Of a stretch of DNA of 64,000 nucleotides, positions 1 through 9,227 are shown one piece after another. The position numbers and the translations under genes were made by a program. Positions within the stretch are counted from its first letter, which is position 1. Each line of letters begins with the position of its first letter. The stretch covers positions 35,615,652 to 35,679,651 of the forward strand of contig CM061070.1 of NCBI GenBank assembly GCA_030762895.1, read 5' to 3'. Below the pieces are notes generated by a model that saw only the letters and a list, made by a program, of their open reading frames with translations, had not been told where the DNA came from and did no database searches. Source of the stretch: Sophora flavescens (taxonomy: Eukaryota > Streptophyta > Magnoliopsida > Fabales > Fabaceae).

Positions 1-107
1 TACGGATGGATGGAAGAAGGTAATATTTAAACAACTTGTTAAATTATATATTATAGTTTTGAAGATGACTTGCATTGATGTTATTGTTATTATTTGAACG
101 TGTCTAG

Positions 108-239
108 GCATTTATCGACCAATCGCCTATTGAAGAAGAAGAGTTAAGAGACTTGAGGATGCGCTTCGCTGAATTCTTCTTCAAGTATGCGGCTGAAAAA
201 GGAATTGACAACATACCTCCGCACTACTTAGATGAATAG
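108..239 (+). CDS. Last exon of CACTA C1 second ORF (partial)
   Basis: An intron acceptor (TCTAG) at 103-107 is followed by 43 codons and a TAG stop at 237-239. The encoded tail is acidic and then amphipathic, with ELRDLRMRFAEFFFKYAAE in the middle and PPHYLDE at the end. It resembles in layout the final exon of CACTA C6 (about 47307-47403 on the minus strand), which has SDINSIRRRWATFFLE. It is therefore probably the C-terminus of a second, non-TNP2 CACTA protein, of the type that can carry an Ulp1-like peptidase domain. The upstream exons lie outside the window, so the function is inferred only from this resemblance and from position next to the terminus. Confidence 0.55.
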   Translation, partial: AFIDQSPIEEEELRDLRMRFAEFFFKYAAEKGIDNIPPHYLDE

Positions 240-483
240 TTTTTTTGTTAGACTTTAGAAACTAATTAATAACATGTATATATATATCCTTAGATAGTTT
301 TGTTTTTTAGACATTGGAACTAAAATTTATTTATATATATACATGGGTTTTGGGTTTAAGTCCCCCCATTGTTCAATTTTCCTTTGCAATTCTGTAATGT
401 GTGTGATATTCTGTGTTACTGGGACTGAATGCAGGGATAGCTGAGGGGAGTGATATTTTAAAACTGAATTTAAAAAAAAAAAA

Positions 484-815
484 CCTATTAACGTCAGTTG
501 TTTATTACAACCGGCGTTAAAATGATACCTTTAACGTCAGTTCTTTATAACAACTGACGTTAGTTTTAACAAAATCAACGTCCGTTGTCTTAAAGAACTG
601 ACGTTAATAGTTTTATGTTTAACGTCAGTTGTTTACATAACTGACGTTAATTTTTACAAAATTAACGTCAGTTTTGTTAAAGAACTGACGTTAATAGTTT
701 TATATTTAACGTCAGTTCTCAACTGACGTTAAAATATTAACTATTAATGTCAGCTGTATTTACGTCAGTCAGTATTCTGACGTAAAAAAACAATTTTAAC
801 TGACGTAAAAAGCAC
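484..815 (+). repeat. Subterminal repeat array of CACTA C1
   Basis: About a dozen direct and inverted copies of AACGTCAGTT / AACTGACGTT fill this stretch, spaced 15-35 bp apart. Adjacent inverted copies can form hairpins. Such arrays next to a CACTA terminus are the usual binding sites for the element's TNPA-type protein; that role is family knowledge, not seen here. Confidence 0.85.
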
Positions 816-829
816 TTATTGCACTAGTG

Positions 830-984
830 CATTCCCCTGCTCTGAACAAAATCTAAGAAGGGTATAGAGGATCTCTGCACATTCGATCTGTCCCTCAAAA
901 GCATTAAATGACATTTAATTTGCCATTAATTCGAGCAGCAAGTAGAAGAGCTAGCCCCTGGGGTTTCTGCTATAATAGGGGCGT
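830..984. other. Short unclassified flank between C1 and copia RA
   Basis: No ORF or repeat recognised. With 7709-7900 it forms the sequence that existed before copia RA inserted: the two sides join at the GAAGG duplication. It contains a GC-rich stretch followed by TATAATAGGGG (about 971-981). Confidence 0.5.
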
Positions 985-989
985 GAAGG

Positions 990-1162
990 TGTTGAAAACA
1001 GTTTAAGAGATGTGTTCTTAGCTGTCAAAGTTTGTTAGGATTTGTTTTTCTATTTTATCTCTTTCTACATGTAAGGCTTTATAAAAGCCGTCAGTTTGCA
1101 GTTGAATAAAACAAGAGACTATTCCCTTCATTATTGAAAAACATGAGAACTGGGTTTTAACA
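990..1162 (+). repeat. 5' LTR of copia RA
   Basis: 173 bp, TG...CA ends. A TATA-type box (TATAAAAG) lies at 1080-1087. A primer-binding-like TGGTAACAAG begins five bases downstream (1167-1176), resembling the initiator-methionine tRNA site of plant copia elements. It lacks a segment of about 120 bp present in the 3' LTR, so the two LTRs have diverged by indels. Confidence 0.9.
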
Positions 1163-1284
1163 ATTTTGGTAACAAGATCCACGTTACAGGTTCTAATCGG
1201 GGGTTTGAGAGCTGAGAAACTGTAGTTTCCTTGGGGAGGTTGGAGTGTGAGTAAGAGTGAAACACAGAGGCTCAGTGTGAGAAA

Positions 1285-1733
1285 ATGGCAGAGAGTAGCA
1301 ACTTTGTTCAACCTGCCATACCTAGATTCGATGGTCATTATGACCATTGGTCTATGTTGATGGAAAATCTCTTAAGGTCATTGAGGAAGCAAAGATGAAG
1401 GATCTTAAAGTTAAAAAACTATCTTTTCCAAGATATTGATAGAAGCATCATGGAAACTATATTTAATTGTGACACAGCTAAGGATATTTGGGACTCGATG
1501 AAGCAAAAATATCAAGGGTCCATGAAGGTAAATAGAACTCAACTACAAGCTCTTCGAAGGGAGTTTGAGATGCTCGAGATGAAAGACGGAGAGAGAGTAG
1601 ATGAATATTTTTCTCGGACCTTATCCATTGCTAACAAAATGAAGGTACATGGAGAAAAAATGGTGGAGGAAGAGATGGTGAAAGAAATGGTGGAAGAGGC
1701 CGAGGAAGAGGAGGCTTTAGAGGTAGAGGAAGG
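1285..1733 (+). pseudogene. Copia RA gag, 5' part (interrupted)
   Basis: The ATG at 1285 starts MAESSNFVQPAIPRFDGHY, a typical N-terminus of plant copia gag (UBN2 family). A frame change near 1365-1450 precedes the next part, which runs ETIFNCDTAKDIWDSMK, then a helical region, then a Gly/Arg/Glu-rich linker. The frame is cut at 1733 by the insertion of RB; the remaining gag (RGRG linker and zinc knuckle) resumes at 5493. Gag coats the RNA in the cytoplasmic virus-like particle. Because of the frameshift and the insertion it cannot be functional. Confidence 0.8.
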
Positions 1734-1945
1734 TGAAAGTAATTCTCTGATTGTGATATTTCATTGAATGTTAGAGGGATATGTACAAGTGATACATAAC
1801 TATTACACGTGATACTAGGAGAAGATCAAGCTAAATCTCTAGAAATTAGGCAAGTATATTTCCTACATTAATACATAGCCTCAATTAAGCTAATTATAAT
1901 ATTTGACAGTAATTACAATCATATCAGATCTTTGATTGTGTAACA
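1734..1945 (-). repeat. 3' LTR of copia RB
   Basis: On the minus strand it begins TGTTACACAATC and ends AATTACTTTCA (212 bp). The polypurine tract lies immediately inside at about 1946-1955. The partner LTR at 5435-5487 keeps only both ends, so about 160 bp were lost from it. Confidence 0.88.
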
Positions 1946-1958
1946 CTCCCCCTCAAGC

Positions 1959-2810
1959 TCAAGAACTGGGAAGGTACATGAGCTTGGAAACTAGTTGAGC
2001 ATGTGAAGATGGAAGAAGAGCCTTTGTGAAGACATCCGTCAATTGCTGAGTAGAGGGGACAAATGTGGTTCGAAGTTTGCCTTCTTGAATTTTATCCCGA
2101 ACAAAATGACAATCAATTTCAACATGTTTTGTTCTTTCATGAAAAACTGGATTGTTTGCTATATGGAGGGCTACTTGATTATCACAAGATAAAGTTGCAG
2201 GATGTGATGGAATGCCTAATTCATGGAGAAGACTATGTAGCCATGCGAGTTCACTAACAGCATTGGCCATGGCTCGATACTCGACTTCGACAGAGGAGCG
2301 AGAAATTGTTGGTTGCTTCTTGGTTCGCCAAGAAAGGAGACTTGGACCCAAAAAAATACAATAACCGGTAGTTGATCTTCGGGATGTGGGACAAGAAGCC
2401 CAATCCGCATCACAATAAGCATGCGAGCATAGAGAAGATTTAGATGAGAGTAGGATGCCATGGTTTGGGGCAGATTTTATGTATCTGACCACTCTAAGTG
2501 CTGCATGCCAATGTGTGTCTCGAGGAGAAGACATAAATTGAGACAAGTTCACTGTATAAGTGAGATCTGGTCGGGTGACTGTAAAATATAACAGTCTACC
2601 AATCAATCGTCTATATGGAGCAAGGTCAGAAAGAGCCTCACCAACATCAGCAGCCAAAGTGTGATTGTAATCCAATGGAGTTGTTACTGGCTTACTAGCA
2701 AGAAGACCAGTGTCCTGCAGAATTTCTAATGCATATTTACGTTGATTAAGAAAAATTCCAGTCTTGGACCGTGCCACTTTAATGCCCAAAAAATATTTCA
2801 ATGGGCCCAA
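1959..2810 (-). pseudogene. Copia RB RNase H and end of reverse transcriptase
   Basis: 283 codons open. It starts with GPLKYFLGIKVARSKTGIFL (the reverse transcriptase connection region) and continues with the YRRLIGRLLYFTVTRPDL block. The RNase H domain includes YCDADWASCPTSRRSTTGYC, SSVEVEYRAMANAVSELAWL and the C-terminal KHVEIDCHFVRDKI. It is well preserved but separated from the upstream reverse transcriptase by a frame break at about 2811-2845. RNase H removes template RNA during reverse transcription. Confidence 0.88.
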
Positions 2811-2843
2811 ATTTTTGATGTTGAATCGGTGGCAAGGATATTT

Positions 2844-3428
2844 CTAGAGGAGTGTAATAACCAAATCATCATCTCCTGTAATTACAATATCATCAACATA
2901 AACAAGCAAAATTGTTATATGAGATTTACGAGTAAATGTGAACATTAAGTAATCAGCTTTTGACTGTGTAAACCAAGCATCAAGCAAGGCATTTGCAAAA
3001 GTAGTAAACCAAGTGCGAGGTGCCTGTTTCAATCCATAAAGTGACTTGTTGAGCCGACATACTCGAGTCTCCCCCTGTTTGCGAAACCCGGGAGGAAGCT
3101 GCATATAAACCTCTTCCTGTAAATTTCCATGTAAAAAGGCATTGGAGACATCCATTTGATGAGTTGGCCAATTTTTTGCTGCTGCAATACTAAGAACAGT
3201 TCTCACAGTAGTTAAATTGGTTACAGGAGCAAAAACATCAGTAAAATCAAATCCTTCTAACTGTGAGTAACCTTTATCTACCAAATGTGCTTTGTACCGT
3301 TCAATGGAACCATCTGAATTGTATTTTATACAGTACACCCATTTACAGCCTATGGCTATTTTTCCTGGAGGTAAAATCTCTAAAGTCCAAGTATGGTTAG
3401 CCTCTAAGGCCTTTATTTCGTCCTCCAT
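2844..3428 (-). pseudogene. Copia RB reverse transcriptase (partial frame)
   Basis: It begins AMEDEIKALEANHTW, the standard copia reverse transcriptase start. It contains CKWVYCIKYNSDGSIERYKA, QMDVSNAFLHGNLQEEVYM and the catalytic LLVYVDDIVITG. The frame ends shortly after the YVDD box because of a lesion near 2845. A TAG stop separates it from the upstream linker at about 3430. All catalytic aspartates (in the VSNAF region and YVDD) are visible. Normally part of one gag-pol polyprotein acting in the virus-like particle. Confidence 0.88.
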
Positions 3429-3431
3429 GGC

Positions 3432-3839
3432 CTACCTCCAATGTGGGTCTTTGCGGCCAACAGAATATGAAGTGGGTTCAGTATGTTTGATGATAGAATT
3501 AATGTAGTGGAGATGGTTATGTGAGTATGTATTTGAGTAAAGATAGTTTGAGATGGGATATTTCATACCTGATGACGATGAAGAAGATTGAGGGAAGGCC
3601 ATATTGCATGAGTAATCAGCAAGGTGAGCTGGAGGACGTGTGGCACGTTGAGAGCATCTAGGTTGGGGGTTGGTCATCGTAGGGGTTTCAGGAGCATGTG
3701 TGGGTTTATAAGCATAGAACATGTGGTCAAGGGTTGAGGTGGAAGGGTGGGTAAGGTCTGTAGTATGAGGGGATGTAGGAGGGTTGCTAGCTAGGTGTGG
3801 TGAATTTGTGGGCTCTTGATCACTGATGGGTAGTGGCAC
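3432..3839 (-). pseudogene. Copia RB pol linker between integrase and reverse transcriptase
   Basis: A Pro/Ser/Thr-rich spacer (PTNSPHLASNPPTSPHTTDL) followed by RCSQRATRPPAHLADYSCN, the usual plant copia linker motif of basic Arg-Pro-rich sequence before the reverse transcriptase. It is bounded on both sides by single in-frame stops, so it is decayed polyprotein rather than a separate gene. Confidence 0.7.
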
Positions 3840-3845
3840 GGGGGT

Positions 3846-4463
3846 TCAGCCTATGTGGAAATGATGCAAAGCCTTGTCATTCTTGAATGGGAATATTTTT
3901 TCATGAAAGATGACATCTCGACTAACTAGAAATTTATGATCATCAAGGTCATATAGTCGATAAGCTTTTTGACCAGTGGGGTACCCAACAAGGATGCAAC
4001 GTCTAGCTCTAGGTTCAAATTTATTTGGATGATCATAGGAAGTGGATGCATAACACAGACAACCAAATGTACGTAAATGAGTGAAATTAGGTGGTTGTCC
4101 ATGGAGTTTTTCATAAGGAGTTTTACCACCTAAAATTTTGGTTGGTGTCCTATTTATTAAATGAGTAGCAGTGAGAATGCAATCACCCCAAAAATAAATT
4201 GGAAGACCAGCTTGGAAACATAGAGCCCGTGCAACATTAAGAAGATGGCGGTGCTTACGTTCGACGACACCATTTTGTTGGGGAGTACTTGGACAAGTGA
4301 ATTGTTGTACAATTCCAGAATCATGCAGAATTTTATGATAAGAATGATTGGTAAATTCAGTGCCATTATCAGAGCGAACTGTTTTTACACATGTTTGAAA
4401 ATGATTACGAACATAGGCTAAGAAATGGACTAGCAAGGAATAAGCATCGGATTTGTATTTCAT
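3846..4463 (-). pseudogene. Copia RB integrase core, C-terminal part
   Basis: It contains VRSDNGTEFTNHSY (second catalytic Asp), TPQQNGVVERKHRHLLN (catalytic Glu), FWGDCILTATHLINRTPT and the GKTPYEKLHG block typical of copia integrases, then the RRCILVGYPTGQKAYRLYD chromatin-side tail. The N-terminal part with the first catalytic Asp lies in another frame at about 4510-4580. Integrase inserts the cDNA copy into host DNA in the nucleus. Confidence 0.88.
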
Positions 4464-4504
4464 GAGATAAGTCCATGTGACACGAGAAAAATCGTCAACA
4501 AGAG

Positions 4505-5377
4505 TTAAAAAATATTGATGATCATTTCTTGTAGGTGTAGCATATTTACCCCATCAACATGAATTAAGTCAAAAAAATTATTGCTAGTCGGTGTATGTAA
4601 GGGAAAAGGGAGTCTTGTTTTTTTAGACAAATGACAGATTTCACAATGGTCACAAGAATCTTTATTGAGACCAAGAACATGAGCTAAACACTTGAGGGCA
4701 CTTGATGATGGATGGCCGAACCGAGCATGCCATATGGTAGAGGATGTGGTGAGAAGGGCAGCAACAGAGGTAGAGGCATCGAGGAAGTAGAGTCCACCCT
4801 TTTTATGGCCCCGACCAATCTCCTTCTTCGTCAAATGGTCCTGAAATACACAATGATCAAAATAAAAAAAGACATCACAATTAGAAGTCTGGGTGAGCTT
4901 TGGCACAGATAAAAGATTGAATTTAAATGAGGGTACAAATAAGACATCAGTCAATATAATATGTGATGTAATTTGTACATTACAAACGCCATCGATAGGA
5001 ACTAAATTGCCATCAGGAACACAAATAGATGTATGAAGAGAAGAGGGGATGGGTGGCTGATGAAAGGAGCAGGGGGTGAAAGAAACATGATCTGTTGCAC
5101 CAGTATCAATTACCCATTCATTTGGCATACAGAGGGCAGAATAAAGAGCTAGAGGCTCACCAGTGAGATTAGCTTTTGGCTGATTTACCTCCCTTAATAG
5201 GCGAAGAAGTTGCTGGATGGATTCTGTTGATAAAGGATCCTTTGCAGCATCATTTGAGTGCATAAGATTGTCGGAAGAATGAAGATGATAAGGACCCTCC
5301 AGATTAAGGTTGCTCGAGATAAAGGATTTGGAATTGTCTGTTTTGGTGGTGGAAGATGTGTCTTGGTCATTGGCCAT
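4505..5377 (-). pseudogene. Copia RB protease and integrase zinc-binding region
   Basis: The frame opens at MANDQDTSS. It has the protease active site WVIDTGATDHVS, then the pre-integrase segment IWHARFGHPSSSALKCL and CDHCEICHLSKKTRLPF, giving the HHCC zinc-binding pattern. It goes out of frame at about 4550, just after DLIHVD, where integrase core should continue. There is almost no gag upstream, only about 90 residues of Ser/Asn-rich sequence, so the gag coding region has been deleted. Confidence 0.85.
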
Positions 5378-5434
5378 GATGCAGCGGGAAAAAAAAAAAT
5401 CAGAGAGTGATTTTGAGAGGTGCTACTGATATCA

Positions 5435-5487
5435 TGAAAGTAATTCTCTGAGAGGTACAATCATATCATATCTTTGATTGTGTAGCA
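5435..5487 (-). repeat. 5' LTR remnant of copia RB
   Basis: 53 bp sharing both ends with the 212-bp partner LTR (GAAAGTAATTCTCTGA at one side, CTTTGATTGTGTAGCA at the other) but lacking the middle, including any promoter. The primer-binding site lies just inside at about 5423-5434. Confidence 0.85.
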
Positions 5488-5492
5488 GAAGG

Positions 5493-5815
5493 GGTCGAGG
5501 AAGGCAACAGTTCAACAAAGCACAAGTTGAGTGCTACAACAAATTGGGGCACTTTAAATATGAGTGCCCTTATTGGGAGAAGAATGCACACTATGCTGAG
5601 TTAGATGAGACAGAAGAAATGCTCCTAATGGTCCATGCTGAACTTGGTGATGAGAAAAGTGCAGAGTTGCGGTTTCTTGACTCGGGATGCAGCAACCACA
5701 TGACAGGCAACAAGCAGTGGTTTGCTGACATGGATGAACAGTATCAACAATCTGTCAAGCTTGACTTCAAAATGTTTGTATTTCATGCAACACCATTGCC
5801 TCGAGTCTCAACTTG
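5493..5815 (+). pseudogene. Copia RA gag zinc knuckle and protease
   Basis: This continues gag after RB. An Arg/Gly linker is followed by VECYNKLGHFKYECP, a CCHC zinc knuckle that has lost one of its two N-terminal cysteines. The protease active site FLDSGCSNHMTGNKQWF follows at about residues 67-83. The frame stops at 5813-5815. The missing cysteine would destroy the knuckle, which normally binds the element RNA. Confidence 0.85.
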
Positions 5816-6600
5816 ATTCAAGACTGTCTCAGGAGATGAAACACACCTTTGGCATTGTCGTTATGGCCACCTCAGTTTTAAGGAACAAAAAACTCTTCAC
5901 TCTGAGAAGATGGTGACGGGGCTGCCTGAAATAAAGACATCACCCCTCAACAAAACAGGGTTGCTGAGAGGAAGAATCGGACCATTATGAATATGTTTCG
6001 CTGCATGCTGTCAGAAAAACAGGCTCCAAAATACTTGTGGTCCGAGGCAGTAAACTGGACCATTCACATCCTCAATTGAAGCCCTACCCCTTGCAGTAAA
6101 AGAAAAGACACTTGAGGAAGCATGGAGCGGCATCAAGCCAGCAGTTCATTACTTTAAAGTCTTCGGCTGTGTTGCACATGTTCACATACCAGAAGCTAAG
6201 AGAAAGAAACTTGATGACAAGAGCTTTCAATGTGTGATGTTAGGGATGAGTGATGAGTCCAAGGCATATAGACTCTTTGATCCAACAACCAAACGCATTG
6301 TGATCAGCAGATATGTGATTTTTGAAGAAAATGAGTGCTGGGATTGGGGAACAAGTCCAGAAGAGATGAAGTCAGGTCTGTTAAACTGGGCAGAAAATGA
6401 AGAAAAAAGGCATTGAGTCCACTCAAAGTGAAGACGGAAATGAAGAAAATGACAATACAGAAGGTGGAGAAGGAACAGGCTCATCTTCAAGTCAGTCTTC
6501 AGAAGAGGGTAGAGAAGAAGGGAGGATAAGGAGACCACCTGTGTGGATGCAAGATTACGTGAGTGGAGAAGGATTGCCAAAAGAAGAATAAGAGATACAA
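5816..6600 (+). pseudogene. Copia RA integrase remnant and linker
   Basis: Pieces in different frames: a relic of the pre-integrase region (5830-5920), then integrase from about 5950 (NRVAERKNRTIMNMFRCML, containing the catalytic Glu of the family), AVNWTIHILN, and the tail LGMSDESKAYRLFDPTTKR at 6241-6300. An acidic linker follows, ending RRPPVWMQDYVSGEGL at 6521-6577. The core with the first two catalytic aspartates is missing. The density of stops shows an old copy. Confidence 0.75.
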
Positions 6601-7406
6601 AATCTCTTAATGTTTACGTCAGCATCTGATCCGAACACATTTGAAGAAGCTATCAAAAGTGACAAATAGAGGACAGCAATGATTGACTTACCAAAAGGAG
6701 CAAAAACCATTGGAGTCAAATGGATCTATAAAACAAAGTTGAATGAGAATGGAGAGGTTGAGAAGCATAAGGCTAGACTTGTGGGGAAGGGGTACTCCCA
6801 ACAATATGGGGATGACTACACTGAAGTATTTGCACTGGTGGCTAGATGGGACACCATTCGAATGGTAATTGCTCTTGCTGCCCAAAAGGAATGCTATGTG
6901 TATCAATTAGATGTAAAGAGTGCATTCTTGCACGGAGAACTGAAGGAAGCAGTTTTTGTTGATCAACCACAAGGTTATGTGAAGAAGGGTAATGAGTTGA
7001 AGGTATATAAATTAAAAAAGGCTTTGTACGCCTTAAGCAGGAACCACGAGCTTTGTACAGCCCCATTGAAGCCTATTTCATCAAAGAAGGAATTGAGAGA
7101 TGTCCTTATGAGCACACCTATTTCACAAGCTTGGTCGTGCACAACATGGAAGTACCATTGTGTATTGTGATAATAGCTCAACCATAAAGCTTTCGAAGAA
7201 CCCAGTGTTTCATGGTCGAAGCAAACATATTGATGTTCGCTTCCACTTCCTTCGTGATCTTACCAGAGATGGAACATTGGAGTTAGTCCACTGCAATTCT
7301 CAGAATCAAATAGCAGACATCATGACAAAGCCATTAAAGTTTGAAGTATATGTGAAGCTGCGAGGACTACTGGGGATGTGTTCTATGTCTGATATAAGGG
7401 AGGAAA
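6600..7406 (+). pseudogene. Copia RA reverse transcriptase and RNase H remnants
   Basis: From 6679 the frame reads MIDLPKGAKTIGVKWIYKTK, then KARLVGKGYSQQYGDDYTEVF, VYQLDVKSAFLHGELKEAV and YKLKKALYALS. At about 7040 the sequence jumps to a later part of the element, so the YVDD catalytic centre and most of RNase H are deleted. The C-terminal RNase H reads CDNSSTIKLSKNPVFHGRSK and IADIMTKPLKFEVYVKLRGL (about 7160-7360). The purine-rich AAGGGAGGAAA at 7396-7406 is the polypurine tract next to the 3' LTR. Confidence 0.85.
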
Positions 7407-7703
7407 TGTTGAAAGCAGTTCATGGGATGTGTTCTTAGTTGTGAAAGTTTTTTAGGATTTATTTTTCTGTTCATGTTGTTAATAACCCCTACTTATTAGG
7501 AAGTGCAAGTGGGATTGACTTAGTCTAGTCCATGATCCACGTTTCAGTTAGTAGGTTGTATTTGATTTTATGTTTTATCCCTTTCTACATGTAAGCAAGA
7601 GACTATTCCCTTCATTATTGAAGTTAGTCCATCAATTTGCAGTTAAAGAAAACAAGAGACTATTCCCTTCATTATTGAAAAACATGAGAACTGGGTTTTA
7701 ACA
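7407..7703 (+). repeat. 3' LTR of copia RA
   Basis: 297 bp, starting TGTTGAAAGCAG and ending GGGTTTTAACA, followed by the GAAGG duplication. It contains a short internal duplication: AACAAGAGACTATTCCC and a near copy about 60 bp upstream. The TATA box of the 5' LTR is not present in this copy. Confidence 0.88.
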
Positions 7704-7708
7704 GAAGG

Positions 7709-8004
7709 AGCAAGGATTAGGGGCCGAAAAATTTTGAAGCAAAAAAAGGGTTCCAAATCTCTGATCTTTGTATCTGGAAATAGGGAGTTTTGAGTTGTCT
7801 ATATTGAGTTCGAAAATTCTGAGTTTGGAGTGTCTCTGTTGATGGTTGAAGGTCGATTTTTGAATAAAGGCCGGGCATACAAAAACATCACAACAGGGAA
7901 AGGCATCCCAAATAGGTTGACATTCTAGATCCTATCTATCATCAGCAACACACCAAAATATTATTAATATAAAAATAAAAAATACAAATGAAAAACATGA
8001 GGGG
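7709..8004. other. Unclassified flank right of copia RA
   Basis: No coding sequence seen. It continues the pre-insertion sequence of 830-984. The stretch from about 7930 may be the downstream end of the reverse-oriented LINE fragment. Confidence 0.4.
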
Positions 8005-8315
8005 ACTAGACCAAAACCCATGAAAGAATCAACTAAATCTATAAGAAGCTAATCCCATCTTATCATGATGGAATTCAGAATTAATCAAATCCAGGAACAA
8101 GTCCCACCAAGTGAAACTAATGTCATTAGCTCCAAGGTAAGCTAATTTATCAGCACATCTAATTCCTTCTTTATAATTGTGAGAAAAGAATAAATTCATA
8201 TTAGATCCTAGCTGCAAACACTTGCTCCATCTACCTCTAAGCCTCCAAGGAATCAGAGAGTGAGATTTATAAGCATCAATAACCAAAGTTGAGTCACATT
8301 CAAACCAAATACTTC
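8005..8315 (-). pseudogene. LINE-type RNase H domain fragment
   Basis: The minus strand encodes IWFECDSTLVIDAYKSHSLI, then PWRLRGRWSKCLQLGSNMNL and FFSHNYKEGIRCADKLAYLG. This pattern (ECDS with catalytic Asp, W-R-W block, then HxxREGNxCAD-like motif) is the RNase H-like domain found at the end of plant LINE reverse transcriptases and in related host genes. No reverse transcriptase sequence is adjacent, so it is a truncated 3' fragment. A host RNase H-like pseudogene is the alternative. Confidence 0.7.
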
Positions 8316-9219
8316 ATCTACTTTGCTTTTCTGTATTGAGAAGCCTAAAAATGATGTAAATTAGAGATGATTTTCTTAAAAGCTTGTATCATGTTTCTGG
8401 ACTAATTTTCATAGTATTGGGTTATAAGTTTTAATATGTTATGTTAACTGCTTGATGAAAGGAATGACGTGAGATTGCTGTAAAAAAATTTAATTACATC
8501 TTTCTGGTTGATCTATTATGCTAAGACTTGAGTTTAATCTCAACTGTACTAATTCTATGTCCTTGAAGTGATTAGAAATTTTACTGCAATGTTCTGACTT
8601 ATAAGAACAATTATGATTCTTTGAGAGAACAATATGTATCTGGTAAAAATTGATAAACTTGTTAAAGTCTAGTTTAATGATGCATTTATTGTCATGATAA
8701 GCTTTCAGATATGTTGAATGTTGGCTGATGAGCTTGAATTCATTTACTGAAGTTAGAATTTCTCTCATCGTGTTCTTTGTTGTGGGGATATGAGCTAAAG
8801 CATGAATGATTTGTTTTTAAGGAAGTTTGAACTTGGATTTCAAGGTGGCTATGAATTTGTTAGCATTATGAAAACTGAGATGGCCTAGATGTTTAAAGGA
8901 ATGCCCTTTTTTTATATATATACAAAATGCAAGTTACTGGAAATAAATAATCTGCATTTTTGCATATGATATATGACCAGCAGCGCCTAATTTCTGTTTG
9001 GTTTGGACATGTAAACAGAGGCAAAAACCATCTTTTGTTTAAATTCACAGTTTTGTGTTGTATGGTTGTTGTCATTACATAGTGTTTTAGATGTTTAATT
9101 ATGTTCTTGTGATGAGTTTGATATGATGTTATAAGATATTTGCACATATTTTATCTTGAGGGTTGCTTTGAGTCTTCACCTTATATGGTGTCTTTGTCTT
9201 TGTTAATTTTTGTTGATGG
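8316..9219. other. Unclassified AT-rich stretch
   Basis: Only short frames without recognisable motifs on either strand. No terminal repeats seen. It lies between the LINE fragment and hAT H1 and may be intergenic or intron-like DNA. Confidence 0.4.
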
Positions 9220-9227
9220 TTACTAAG

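Larger units (their letters stand above)
1..829 (+). mobile_element. CACTA (En/Spm) transposon C1, 3' end only
   Basis: The element enters from the left edge. It holds the last coding exon of a CACTA second ORF (108-239), then non-coding sequence, then a subterminal repeat array, and ends with a terminal inverted repeat at 829. Read on the minus strand the end is CACTAGTGCAATAAGTGC, which has the CACTA start that defines the superfamily. The 3-bp target duplication would be CAT (830-832), but the left end lies outside the window so this cannot be confirmed. Orientation is forward because the coding exon precedes the terminus. Confidence 0.85.
1734..5487 (-). mobile_element. Ty1/copia LTR retrotransposon RB, nested in RA gag
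   Basis: Reverse-oriented. The 3' LTR is 1734-1945 and the 5' LTR is a 53-bp remnant at 5435-5487. A 5-bp duplication GAAGG flanks it (1729-1733 and 5488-5492), the same five bases as around RA. Reading the minus strand: a primer-binding site beginning TGATATCAGTAG (about 5423-5434), protease, integrase, reverse transcriptase and RNase H in copia order, then the polypurine tract GAGGGGGAG just before the 3' LTR. Most of gag is missing. The short LTR and the pol sequence suggest the Ale/Retrofit group (inference). Several in-frame stops and frameshifts disable it. Confidence 0.93.
990..7703 (+). mobile_element. Ty1/copia LTR retrotransposon RA, degenerate, interrupted by RB
   Basis: The ends are two related LTRs (990-1162 and 7407-7703) starting TGTTGAAA and ending GGGTTTTAACA. 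A perfect 5-bp target duplication GAAGG flanks them at 985-989 and 7704-7708. The domain order is gag, protease, integrase remnant, reverse transcriptase remnant, RNase H, with integrase after protease, which is the copia order. Gag is split by the reverse-oriented element RB at 1734-5487. Pol is disabled: most of integrase is missing or out of frame, and reverse transcriptase ends just before the expected YVDD motif. Confidence 0.93.
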
